Shown: positions 33,874-41,572 of the stretch, piece by piece
Layout of the letters: each line of letters starts with the position of its first letter
Position numbering within the stretch: position 1 is the stretch's first letter
DNA from: Lentisphaeria bacterium
GTDB taxonomy: Bacteria > Verrucomicrobiota > Lentisphaeria > Victivallales > Victivallaceae
Direction: 5' to 3'
Assembly: GCA_018265615.1 (NCBI GenBank)
Contig: JABLYX010000019.1
Location: 13,165-77,164 of the forward strand
Length of the DNA stretch: 64,000 nucleotides
Notes under the pieces: model-generated
Databases searched by the model: none
What the model was told of the DNA's origin: nothing
Seen by the model: only the letters and a program-made list of their open reading frames with translations
Made by a program: the position numbers and the translations under genes

Positions 33874-34151
33874 CGCCGCTGCGCCGAATGCGCAGTATGT
33901 AATGCAGCATAATTGCCGCCCGGCGGGAAAGCGCGGCAGGCGCCGCGGAGCGGATGTGAACGGACAACACGGTTCGGCGCAGCCGAAGCGCGTTGCAGGG
34001 AGTGAATACGACGCAGGTGAACGCAGCGCAGCGAAGGCCCCCTGCCGCAGCCCGCGAAGCCCGCGACAAATTAACGTACATAACGCAGAAAAAACAAATA
34101 AAGCAGTTTAACCGCCAGAGTCCGAAAGCTCAATTCAACCAAAGGAGTTGC
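33874..34151. other. Non-coding spacer with hairpins between glycosidase and pseudopilin
   Basis: 278 bases with no supported gene. A perfect hairpin CTGCGC-CGAAT-GCGCAG (33879-33895) follows the glycosidase stop. The GC-rich centre has repeated GCAGCG/GCGCAG words and a possible long-range stem between GCAGGG near 33995 and CCCCTGC near 34040. The last 80 bases are AT-rich and lead to the ribosome-binding site AAAGGAG at 34141-34147. Confidence 0.4.
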
Positions 34152-34910
34152 ATGATGAAAAATCCGAACCGCTCCCATCGCATACTGCGCATGATGCGCC
34201 TGTGCCCGTTCACATTGATCGAGCTCCTCGTCGTGATCGCGATCATCGCAATCCTCGCGGCGATGCTGCTGCCCGCGCTGCAGCAGGCGCGGGAACGCGG
34301 ACGCAGCTCCAACTGTCAGGGAAACCTCAAACAGCAAGGGATGCTCGGGCAGATGTACAGCAGCGACTTCAAAGACTACATCATGCCGGCACGCGGTGGA
34401 AACTGGTCGCGCAATCATGGATACATGCTGAAAAACAGGGCAGGATATCAGTTCGACGCCAAAATTTTCCAGTGTCCCAGCCAGACCGCCAAAAATTTCG
34501 CCGAAGATCCGGAAAAATTCCGGGGCAGCTACGGGATGAATGCCTGCAACCAGAAAGCAGTCGACGGAGAGAATCCCGCCGGCCTGATGGCCAGCCTCAC
34601 CGACCTGCCGGATAAGACTCTCCCCAGCCGCAAGTTGACACAGATTAAAAGCGCTTCATCCGTACTGATGATTCTGGAACTCTCCGCCAATTCAGTCGCC
34701 TATTATGCCAGCGGAGACATCAGAACCGTTTATCCGTCAACCGGTCAGACCGGCGTCCGCCATGCCGGATCGGCGAATTTCTGCTTTGTCGACGGCCACG
34801 TCTCCAGCTACAGACAGGCGGTCGTTTTCAGCGAAATCGCCTATGACGCCAGCAATTACAATGGACCGCTCTGGTACAAATATACCGGACACATGAAAGC
34901 AAACAAGTGA
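34152..34910 (+). CDS. Type II secretion-like pseudopilin with H-X9-DG motif
   Basis: Protein of 252 residues with a prepilin N-terminal motif: basic leader (MMKNPNRSHRILRMMRLCP), cleavage region F-TLIELLVV and a hydrophobic helix to AAMLLPALQQARE. The C-terminal part carries the H-X9-DG motif (HAGSANFCFVDG, about residues 201-212) common in PVC bacteria, where such proteins exist in very large families. They are processed by prepilin peptidase and may form pseudopili or anchor surface complexes. ATGs at 34152 and 34155 both follow an AAAGGAG ribosome-binding site. It lies between two carbohydrate enzymes, 13 bases before GH130. Confidence 0.92.
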   Translation: MMKNPNRSHRILRMMRLCPFTLIELLVVIAIIAILAAMLLPALQQARERGRSSNCQGNLKQQGMLGQMYSSDFKDYIMPARGGNWSRNHGYMLKNRAGYQFDAKIFQCPSQTAKNFAEDPEKFRGSYGMNACNQKAVDGENPAGLMASLTDLPDKTLPSRKLTQIKSASSVLMILELSANSVAYYASGDIRTVYPSTGQTGVRHAGSANFCFVDGHVSSYRQAVVFSEIAYDASNYNGPLWYKYTGHMKANK

Positions 34911-34923
34911 AAGAACCAAGTTC

Positions 34924-35898
34924 ATGAGCATTGAAATCACGGGGAGCCCCCTCCCCTCGATCCCGTGGCAGGAGCGCCCCGCCGGATCGGACGAAACGGT
35001 CTGGCGCTACAGCGGCAACCCCGTCATCGGGCGCGACGCGACCCCGACCTCGAACAGCGTATTCAACAGCGCGGTCGTGCCGTTCGGCGACGGCTTCGCC
35101 GGCGTGTTCCGCGCCGACGACCGCCGCCGCCATATGCAGCTTCACACAGGTTTCAGCAGAGACGGGATCAACTGGGAACTCACGCCGGAACCGATCCGGT
35201 TCATCCCGGAGTGCCCCTCCGCCGGAAGCTTCACGCAGGGCTACGATCCGCGTGTCGTATGGCTCGAGGACCGCTGGTACATCATCTGGTGCAACTGCGT
35301 GAACGGCCCGACCATCGGACTTGGTTACACATTTGACTTCAAGGAGTTCCACCAGCTTCCGAACGCGTTCCCGCCGTTCAACCGCAACGGCGTGCTCTTT
35401 CCGCGCAGGATCGGCGGAAAGTACGCCATGCTGAACCGCCCGAGCGACAACGGGCACACTCCGTTCGGGGACATCTTCTACTGCGAAAGCCCCGACCTGC
35501 GTTACTGGGGATATCACCGTCACGTCATGGCGGGCACCGACGGGTGGCAGCAGACCAAGATCGGCGCTGGCCCCATCCCCATCGAAACCTCCGAAGGGTG
35601 GCTGCTCTTCTATCACGGCGTGCTCACAAGCTGCAACGGCTTCGTCTACAGCTTCGGGGCCGCGCTGCTCGACCTCGAGGAGCCGTGGAGGGTGATCGCC
35701 CGGTCGAAGAGCTACCTGCTCGCCCCGCGCGAGCTCTACGAGTGCGTCGGAGACGTCCCGAACGTCGCCTTCCCGTGCGCCGCCCTGTGCGACGCCCCCA
35801 CCGGACGCATCGCCCTCTATTACGGATGCGCCGACTCCGTGACGGGGCTCGCGTTCTGCCGCGCCTCCGAAGTCATCTCCCGCATTCTTTCGGAATAG
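34924..35898 (+). CDS. GH130 family beta-mannoside phosphorylase-like enzyme
   Basis: Protein of 324 residues with the five-bladed propeller of glycoside hydrolase family 130, which phosphorolyses beta-1,2- or beta-1,4-linked mannosides, yielding mannose 1-phosphate. Family segments are NSVFNSAVVPFGDGFAGVFR, the catalytic-Asp strand QGYDPRVVWLEDRWYI, LNRPSDNGHTPFGDIFYCESPDLRYWG and the phosphate-binding region KIGAGPIPIETSEGWLLFYHG. No signal peptide is seen, so it acts in the cytoplasm. It shares the message region with the LacI regulator, glycosidase and pseudopilin. The linkage specificity cannot be told. Confidence 0.9.
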   Translation: MSIEITGSPLPSIPWQERPAGSDETVWRYSGNPVIGRDATPTSNSVFNSAVVPFGDGFAGVFRADDRRRHMQLHTGFSRDGINWELTPEPIRFIPECPSAGSFTQGYDPRVVWLEDRWYIIWCNCVNGPTIGLGYTFDFKEFHQLPNAFPPFNRNGVLFPRRIGGKYAMLNRPSDNGHTPFGDIFYCESPDLRYWGYHRHVMAGTDGWQQTKIGAGPIPIETSEGWLLFYHGVLTSCNGFVYSFGAALLDLEEPWRVIARSKSYLLAPRELYECVGDVPNVAFPCAALCDAPTGRIALYYGCADSVTGLAFCRASEVISRILSE

Positions 35899-35905
35899 AT
35901 CCTGA

Positions 35906-35943
35906 GGGCCGGGCCGCCGTCTCCATACAGGGGAGCCCGGCCC
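35906..35943. terminator. Strong hairpin between convergent genes
   Basis: GGGCCGGGC (35906-35914) pairs perfectly with GCCCGGCCC (35935-35943) across a 20-base loop, between the GH130 gene and the convergent zinc-ribbon gene. There is no T-run, so it is either a bidirectional or factor-assisted terminator. Confidence 0.6.
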
Positions 35944-35949
35944 GGCAGA

Positions 35950-36633
35950 TCACGCCCAGAAGCCCTTTCCCCGGGCGTCATTGCGCTGGATATGGTGCTT
36001 GATGAAATTCATGATGAACTCCTGCTTTTCGCGGTCGAGGTTCCGGGCGATGAAACGTTTCCGGCCATTTCCCGGCCGGATCGCGACTCCGTATACGGGA
36101 GTGTCGTTCTGCCGGATTCCTGTGGCCTCCACCGCGACCTTGCCGATTTCGGAGAGTTCGCAGACACGGGTGACGCCGAAGCGGCCGATGCCGGAAAAGA
36201 CCTCCAGTCTGCCGCCGTTGATCCGCAGTTCACCTTTTCCGAAGAGCATCATCACGGTTCCGCCCAGGATGCCGAGTCCGACCAGCTGGAACGGGATGAG
36301 GAACAATTTCATCGGCCATGGAGCGCCGCTCCCGAACCATACGGCCGACGTGAAACCAGCGACCGCACCGCACCAGAACAGGCAGAAGAAGCAGAGCACC
36401 CACACCGTGTGCGAATAATAGCGGAAGCACAGGACCTCTTCATACGGGGGAACCGCTTCCACCCGGATCCCATGCGGCGGCAGGTCGGCCCGGAACAGCC
36501 GCTCTTCCCCCGCCGCCCGGGCCAGCTCCGCATAGCTGTGATTGGTTTTGCAGCCGCGGCAGTAGGCGAGGTCCGAGGAAACATTGAAATCCTCCTCCGG
36601 AATCTCCCGCCCGCATTCGGGACAATGAATCAT
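35950..36633 (-). CDS. Zinc-ribbon membrane protein, paralogue 1
   Basis: Protein of 227 residues. An N-terminal zinc ribbon (MIHCPECGREI and AYCRGC, four cysteines within the first 30 residues) is followed by two membrane segments (about 80-100 and 110-140) and a C-terminal beta-rich PH-like region (about 145-215). The ATG at 36633 starts exactly at the ribbon. It is the last of three same-strand genes (also 36739-37380 and 37446-38088) with the same layout, evidently a local duplication. The function is unknown; the shape recalls membrane-anchored sensor or chaperone-like proteins. Confidence 0.75.
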   Translation of the reverse strand: MIHCPECGREIPEEDFNVSSDLAYCRGCKTNHSYAELARAAGEERLFRADLPPHGIRVEAVPPYEEVLCFRYYSHTVWVLCFFCLFWCGAVAGFTSAVWFGSGAPWPMKLFLIPFQLVGLGILGGTVMMLFGKGELRINGGRLEVFSGIGRFGVTRVCELSEIGKVAVEATGIRQNDTPVYGVAIRPGNGRKRFIARNLDREKQEFIMNFIKHHIQRNDARGKGFWA

Positions 36634-36738
36634 ATGCGTCCGTATCCTTTCATCCGTTTCGGGGAAGAACATAGCGTGTCTTCCGTAAAAATGCAAATCG
36701 GAACCCGGAAATTCAGCATCGGCACTCCGGGCTGCGGA

Positions 36739-37380
36739 TCACACGTCCTCCCGCTTCCGGGAGGCAACACGGGGAAACGGCGCGGAATCCGGATTTTCCC
36801 CGCCCGGTTCCAGGATCCGGCTTTCCAGCCATCGGACGGCGGCGGCAAGGCGGACCGGAGGCAGGCCAGTCCCGAACCGCTCCACGGTTCCGCTCCTCAA
36901 CAGGCAGTCGATCCGGTACACATAGCCGTTCCGGGAGCAGCTGCGCCCCAACTTGAAGAGCCGCACCTCATCCACCGGAATCTTCCGGAGGAAAACTCCG
37001 CGGGAAACGAGAAAGAAGCCGGGTACACGCCGGATCACCAGATGTCCGAAGAGCGACTGCAGCATAATCAGCAGCAGTATTACCCAGAAAATCAGCTGCA
37101 CCCACCACAGCGCCGGATCGTGCCGCACACTTCCCGAAACACAGACCGCTGTATACGCAGTCAGCACCAGCGGCATGAGGCAGCTCTCCGGCGTGATGCA
37201 TCCGACCCGCAGCGTCCGGCTCTCATCCAGCTCGCGTACCTGCGGCACCGTCCGCCGACCGGACAGCGCCGCAAGCCCGGCGGACGGACAGCGGCAGCCG
37301 CAGAAGGAACACCTGACCCAGGAACCCATTTTCGCCTTCCGGGGAATTTCTTTCGCACAGAACGGACATTTCAGCATCAT
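36739..37380 (-). CDS. Zinc-ribbon membrane protein, paralogue 2
   Basis: Protein of 213 residues: zinc ribbon at the N terminus (LKCPFCAKEIP and CSFCGCRCP), two adjacent membrane segments (about 70-120, including WWVQLIFWVILLLIMLQSLF) and a C-terminal PH-like domain (GFFLVSRGVFLRKIPVDEVRLFKLG). It ends with an amphipathic helix (RLAAAVRWLESRI) that also occurs in paralogue 3 (RFAAAIDWMNRRM). The start has a GGGGAGGA ribosome-binding site before twin ATGs at 37380/37377. The function is unknown. Confidence 0.75.
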   Translation of the reverse strand: MMLKCPFCAKEIPRKAKMGSWVRCSFCGCRCPSAGLAALSGRRTVPQVRELDESRTLRVGCITPESCLMPLVLTAYTAVCVSGSVRHDPALWWVQLIFWVILLLIMLQSLFGHLVIRRVPGFFLVSRGVFLRKIPVDEVRLFKLGRSCSRNGYVYRIDCLLRSGTVERFGTGLPPVRLAAAVRWLESRILEPGGENPDSAPFPRVASRKREDV

Positions 37381-37445
37381 GCATCCTCCCCTGTCATCTC
37401 CGCACCCCCGGCAACCCTCCGTAACCCGGCAACGGAAAATGCGGA

Positions 37446-38088
37446 TCATGCGTCTTTGTCCTTCCAGCCCGTAACCTTCGCCAAATCCGGCGGCGCCTCG
37501 TCCATGCGCCGGTTCATCCAGTCAATCGCGGCGGCGAAGCGGTACGGGGAGCGCTCGCCGCCGACCGAAAATGAACTGCTGTCCCAAAGTGTAAACCCGA
37601 TCCGGAAATGCCGGCCGAACCGGCCATACTCGAAATATTCAAGCGCGATCTGTCTGATCCCGTCAAACGGGATGCGTCTCTCCCGGAATCCCGCTTTCAG
37701 CACAAACATCCGCCCTTCGCACGTGATCCGCATCGGCCCGGCCCCCCCCGGAGCAAAGCGAATAAAGCCGGAAAGCGCCGCATCCCGCCAGCATGAGCAG
37801 AACGGCAAACAGCGCCGGGATGAAAAACATCCCCGCAAAGCATGCCGCGCAACCGGCGGCCAGCCCTCCGAGGAGAATCTTCTCCGCGCCGGTCTCCGCC
37901 GAAAGCACCAGGTCCCCCGACGAATTTCCGGCGATGTCGGCCACCCGCACCATCCCGCCGGAACAATACTCTGCAAGCTCGTCCTCGTCGAACTCACAGC
38001 CGCAATCGGCGCACCGCAAAGGAGTGTCCTGAAGAAGCAGCCTCCTTTGAACCAGTTCACCGCAGCAGCAGAGACATTTCAAAGACAT
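37446..38088 (-). pseudogene. Zinc-ribbon membrane protein, paralogue 3, frameshifted at a G8 tract
   Basis: The reading starts at the ATG 38088 (MSLKCLCCCGELVQ, zinc ribbon), runs through two membrane segments and leaves frame at a run of eight C on the given strand (37742-37749, eight G in the coding sense). The C-terminal half (MRITCEGRMFVLKAGFRERR onward to 37446) continues in another frame. Removing one G restores an open frame of 213 residues, exactly the length of paralogue 2, with the same domain order. Three readings are possible: a phase-variable gene, a true pseudogene, or a sequencing error in the homopolymer. Confidence 0.8.
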
Positions 38089-38229
38089 ACTCTCACTCCC
38101 GCTGAGAATTCGCAGCAAACCGCGTCCGAATCATCCGGAACCTCACAACAGAAAGTACCGTTTTTTTCTGCGAATGCAAGCTCAGGGGAAAAAAAGTCGT
38201 TTTTTTTGTTTGCAGGGGGGAATTGCACT

Positions 38230-38257
38230 TTGATTTTAGCGGAAAATGTGATAACAT
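38230..38257 (+). promoter_or_regulatory. Promoter of the flotillin operon
   Basis: TTGATT (38230-38235), 16 bases, TAACAT (38252-38257), about 45 bases before the ribosome-binding site AAAGGAGG of the NfeD-like gene. A TTGCAC lies just upstream (38223-38228). The preceding 40 bases are rich in A and T runs, which may act as an UP-like element. Confidence 0.45.
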
Positions 38258-38308
38258 AAAAACAGGGCTGATCCCCGTCGAACAACCCCGAACGAAAGGA
38301 GGCGAATC

Positions 38309-38884
38309 ATGTGGCAGGAGATCAATGAATTTCTGGCCGGCGGACGCAATATTTATCTGTTTATCGCCGTGACCGGCAGCGTGATTCTCGCTCTGCAGTT
38401 CATCCTCAGCATGACCGGGCTTCATGCGGATGTCGATGCGGACGCCTCCGGAGCCGATTTCGACGTGAACGCGAACGACGCCGCCGATGTGGCGGGTTTG
38501 AACTTCTTCTCGCTGAAGGCGATCATGGCGTTCATCACGTTCTTCGGCTGGGGCGGCTTCTTCTACGGCCACCTCGGCATCGGGGGGCTCGGCGTCGCCG
38601 TCATCAGCGGAACGGTCATGATGATCCTCACGGCGCTCCTCGTCTCGCTCATGCTGAAGCTCCAGCAGTCGGGCAACATCACGCCGCAGGAGCTCATCGG
38701 CAAACACGGAACCGTCTACCTGACGATTCCGGCCGGGCGCGCGCCGGGCGGAATGGTGACGGTCAGCCTGCCGGGCTGCACCCGGCAGATCAGCGCGCGC
38801 GCCGATATCGAATTCACGACCGGCAGCTCCGTCGTAATCACCAGAGACCTCGGCGACGGCAGTTACCTCGTCGGCCGAAGCTGA
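38309..38884 (+). CDS. NfeD/YuaF-like membrane protein, flotillin partner
   Basis: Membrane protein of 191 residues with three hydrophobic stretches (about 16-36, 66-86, 90-112) and a C-terminal OB-fold domain (about 125-190: ELIGKHGTVYLTIPAGRAPGGMV and GSSVVITRDLGDGSYLVGRS). This is the layout of the short NfeD1b/YuaF class, which is nearly always encoded next to flotillin and acts with it in membrane microdomains. It leads a three-gene operon ending in the SPFH protein at 39085. Confidence 0.85.
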   Translation: MWQEINEFLAGGRNIYLFIAVTGSVILALQFILSMTGLHADVDADASGADFDVNANDAADVAGLNFFSLKAIMAFITFFGWGGFFYGHLGIGGLGVAVISGTVMMILTALLVSLMLKLQQSGNITPQELIGKHGTVYLTIPAGRAPGGMVTVSLPGCTRQISARADIEFTTGSSVVITRDLGDGSYLVGRS

Positions 38885-38900
38885 ACCGGAGAATACCGCA

Positions 38901-39062
38901 TTGAAAATCTTTCTCAATTATCTGCCGATCATGGTCGGCGTCGCCGCGGGCGTTTCCGCAGCGTTTCTGTTCACCTTCTACCTGAACCGGAAAAAGAAAA
39001 AGAAGCTCAGGCGGAAGAACAAGTACGCAGTCAATCCGAATCCATATAATTTTCACCCTTAA
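38901..39062 (+). CDS. Small single-pass membrane protein, 53 residues
   Basis: An open frame starting with TTG at 38901 (GGAG ribosome-binding site about ten bases upstream) fits tightly between the NfeD-like gene (16-base gap) and flotillin (22-base gap). The product begins KIFLNYLPIMVGVAAG, forms one membrane helix (about 8-28), then a strongly basic stretch (NRKKKKKLRRKNK) and a short tail ending PYNFHP. The positive-inside pattern puts its C terminus in the cytoplasm. I do not recognise a family. Its position suggests a third component of the flotillin assembly. Confidence 0.7.
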   Translation: MKIFLNYLPIMVGVAAGVSAAFLFTFYLNRKKKKKLRRKNKYAVNPNPYNFHP

Positions 39063-39084
39063 CGAATCAAGGAGTTTGTCAAGC

Positions 39085-40668
39085 ATGGGAGTCGTCATCA
39101 TCGCAACCATCGCCGGGTTCGTCATCCTGATGTTCTTCATCTCGCTGGTGACCTGGTACCGCAAGTGCCCTTCCGACCGGATCATGATCATCTACGGCAA
39201 GACCGGCGGGAACCAGGCTGCGAAGTGCATCCACGGCGGTGCGAAATTCGTCTGGCCCGTCGTGCAGGACTACGGATACATCTCACTGCGTCCGCTGCAG
39301 ATCGCCGTGAATCTCGACAACGCGCTGTGCAAACAGAATATCCGCATCAACGTGCCGTCGGTCTTCACAGTCGGCGTGTCGACAAGCCCCGAGATCATGG
39401 GCAACGCAGCCGAGCGCCTGTTCGGCCAGAGCCCCGAAGCGATCGCCGAGCTCGCAAAGGACATCATCTTCGGCCAGCTGCGTCTCGTCATCGCCTCGAT
39501 GATGATCGAGGAGATCAACGCCGACCGCGAAACCTTCCTGCGCGCCGTCGAAGCGAACGTGGCCGAAGAGCTCAAAAAGATCGGCCTTGAACTCCTGAAC
39601 GTGAACATCACCGACATCACCGACGAATCCGGCTACATCTCGGCCATCGGGCAGCGCGCCGCCGCGGGCGCGATCAACAAAGCGAAGGTCGACGTGGCCG
39701 AAGAACAGCGCAAGGGCAGCATCGGTGCGGCCGAGGCGAACAAGCTCGAACGCGTCGCCGTGGCGAAAGCGGAGGCCGAAGCCGCCTCCGGCGAGGCCGA
39801 TGCAGACCGCGAACGGCGCATCGCCGTCAAGCAGGCCGAAGCTGCCGCAATCGCGGGCGAGGCCGACGCCGACCGCGCCCAGCGCATCGCCGTCAAACAG
39901 GCCGAAGCCGCCGCGGCGGCGGGCGAAGCCGACGCCGACCGCGACCGCCGTATCGCCGTCAAACAGGCGGATTCGACCGCGACCCAGGGCGAGAACGTCT
40001 CGGCGATCGAAATCGCGCAATCCAACGCCACGCGCTCCGAACAGGAAGCCGAGGCGTACCGCCGCGCCGAAGCGGCCCGCCAGGTGGCGGCCGCCCAGAT
40101 CGAAAAGGCGAAGTACGAGGCCGAAGCCGACGCCCAGATCTCCCGCGCGAAGATGGAGATGGAGCGCCAGCGCGCCGAAGTCATCGTCCCGGCGGAAATC
40201 CAGAAGAGCCAGATCGAAATCGCGGCCGACGCCGAGGCCGAAAAGCTGCGCCGCGAGGCGAAAGGCGAAGCCGATGCGATTTTCGCGAAGCTCGAAGCCG
40301 AGGCGCGCGGCAATTACGAGATCCTGAAAGCGAAGGGCGAGGGCTATCGCGCCATTATCGAAGCGTGCGAGAACGACTCGAACTCCGCCTCGAAGATGCT
40401 GCTCATCGAAAAGCTCCAGGAGATCGTCGCACTGCAGACCGAAGCGATCAAGGGCATCAAGATCGACAAGGTCACAGTCTGGGACGGCGGCAGCAAGACC
40501 GCCGACGGCAAGACCACCACGGCGAACTTCCTCTCCGGCATGCTGCAGAGCCTGCCGCCGCTGCACGATGTCGCCGGCATGGCCGGGCTCGACCTGCCGG
40601 ATTACCTCGGCAAGGTCAAGAGCGACAAACGCGACACGGTCGAGGCGGAAGCGACTCCCGCCGAATAA
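39085..40668 (+). CDS. Flotillin-like SPFH protein
   Basis: Membrane-anchored scaffold of 527 residues of the flotillin (FloT/YuaG/YqiK) type. It has an N-terminal membrane hairpin (about 3-25), an SPFH/band 7 domain (about 28-200), and a long coiled coil rich in Ala, Glu and Arg (about 205-420) that contains four 22-residue repeats. The C-terminal region (KMLLIEKLQEIVALQTEAIKGIKIDKVTVWDGG) is the conserved flotillin tail. The start is the ATG at 39085, 10 bases after AAGGAG; a TTG at 39076 is too close to that site. Flotillins organise membrane microdomains and oligomerise. A strong terminator follows at 40683. Confidence 0.94.
   Translation: MGVVIIATIAGFVILMFFISLVTWYRKCPSDRIMIIYGKTGGNQAAKCIHGGAKFVWPVVQDYGYISLRPLQIAVNLDNALCKQNIRINVPSVFTVGVSTSPEIMGNAAERLFGQSPEAIAELAKDIIFGQLRLVIASMMIEEINADRETFLRAVEANVAEELKKIGLELLNVNITDITDESGYISAIGQRAAAGAINKAKVDVAEEQRKGSIGAAEANKLERVAVAKAEAEAASGEADADRERRIAVKQAEAAAIAGEADADRAQRIAVKQAEAAAAAGEADADRDRRIAVKQADSTATQGENVSAIEIAQSNATRSEQEAEAYRRAEAARQVAAAQIEKAKYEAEADAQISRAKMEMERQRAEVIVPAEIQKSQIEIAADAEAEKLRREAKGEADAIFAKLEAEARGNYEILKAKGEGYRAIIEACENDSNSASKMLLIEKLQEIVALQTEAIKGIKIDKVTVWDGGSKTADGKTTTANFLSGMLQSLPPLHDVAGMAGLDLPDYLGKVKSDKRDTVEAEATPAE
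39751..40014 (+). repeat. Four 66-base tandem repeats in the flotillin coiled coil
   Basis: Units start at 39751, 39817, 39883 and 39949. Each encodes 22 residues of the form RIAVKQAEAAAxAGEADADRxx; the first is more diverged (RVAVAKAEAEAASG) and the fourth ends in a different sequence. Copies two and three are nearly identical, so copy number could vary by recombination or slippage while keeping the frame. Confidence 0.85.
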
Positions 40669-40682
40669 AACTGTTCCCCATA

Positions 40683-40708
40683 CGCCCGGCGCAATCCGGG
40701 CGTTTTTT
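40683..40708 (+). terminator. Rho-independent terminator of the flotillin operon
   Basis: Perfect stem CGCCCGG / CCGGGCG (40683-40702) with a 6-base loop, followed by TTTTTT (40703-40708). Confidence 0.92.
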
Positions 40709-40732
40709 CTTTCAGCCTGAGGAGAGAACCGT

Positions 40733-41542
40733 ATGAGAACCCGCATGATTTCCGCTTTTTTCGCTGCCGCGCTTCTCGGAGGCGGCTGCAGCACCGTTCC
40801 GTCGGCGCCGGAGGGAGTAATCCCATTCACAGAAATGACGGTCAGCCCCGGAGTTCAGGCTCCGGACACCCGGCTTCAGGCGGCGGCGGCTTCCGGTGAC
40901 GCGGATGCCGCATTCCGCTACGGCCTGCGGCTGCTTTTTTCCGGCGACAGCGGCCGGCCGGAGCTCCTGCCGGAATTTCCGGGGGGGGCGCCGTACGGAC
41001 TGGATTCTGCCAACCGGAGCTATCTGTGGATCGCAAAAGCCGCCGGACTCGGCAACCCCGCGGCCAAATACTGCATGAGCGTTTTCCTGCTGCAGAACGG
41101 AGAACGGCCCGGGGAGGCGATCCGGCTGCTGCAGGAAGCGGCGGAAGCCGGGGAACCCCATGCCCGGAACAGCCTGGGCGCCTGTCATTATTTCGGATAC
41201 GGTGTCGAACCCGATGAAACCAGAGCCGTGATGCTTTTCGCCTCGGCGGCGGAACAGGGACATCCGGCGGCGCTGTATAATCTCGGCGTCTGCCTGTTGA
41301 ACGGCCGCGGCGTGCGGCCGGATCCGGAAGCCGCGGCCGGACTGTTCCGGAAAGCCGCTTTCCGCGGAGTGAAACCCGCCCGGACAAACCTGGCGTGGTG
41401 TTACCGGAACGGAGTCGGTGTCGAAGCTTCCGCCGACAAGGCGAAATTCTGGGAGGAAACCGAACTTCCGGGACCGGACGGCACGGAGGAAAGGTTTCCG
41501 GAACCGGAGGGGCGGCTTGACATTCCGGGCAAACAGCAGTAA
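40733..41542 (+). CDS. Sel1-repeat protein, exported
   Basis: Protein of 269 residues with an N-terminal signal (MRTRMISAFFAAALLGGGCS; a lipoprotein cysteine at about 19 is possible, although the lipobox GGGC is not ideal). Four to five Sel1-type helical repeats follow (about 40-255), e.g. GEPHARNSLGACHYFGYGVEPDETRA, HPAALYNLGVCLLNGRGVRPDPEAAA and KPARTNLAWCYRNGVGVEASADKAK. Sel1 repeats mediate protein-protein contacts, often at the envelope. Its 3' end carries the promoter of the following phosphoesterase gene. Confidence 0.85.
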   Translation: MRTRMISAFFAAALLGGGCSTVPSAPEGVIPFTEMTVSPGVQAPDTRLQAAAASGDADAAFRYGLRLLFSGDSGRPELLPEFPGGAPYGLDSANRSYLWIAKAAGLGNPAAKYCMSVFLLQNGERPGEAIRLLQEAAEAGEPHARNSLGACHYFGYGVEPDETRAVMLFASAAEQGHPAALYNLGVCLLNGRGVRPDPEAAAGLFRKAAFRGVKPARTNLAWCYRNGVGVEASADKAKFWEETELPGPDGTEERFPEPEGRLDIPGKQQ

Positions 41543-41545
41543 ATT
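41517..41545 (+). promoter_or_regulatory. Consensus promoter inside the end of the Sel1 gene
   Basis: TTGACA (41517-41522), 17 bases, TAAATT (41540-41545). The -35 and spacer are read through by the last codons of the Sel1 gene, and the -10 overlaps its stop. It drives the phosphoesterase-propeller gene at 41573, which has its own GGAG ribosome-binding site. Confidence 0.65.
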
Positions 41546-41572
41546 ATTCTGTTCAAGTCTGGAGAAAAACAA

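Noticed and set aside
39751..40014. Short tandem repeats that might suggest a CRISPR array
   Set aside because: Units are directly adjacent without spacers, keep the reading frame of the flotillin coiled coil and encode a regular heptad-like peptide.
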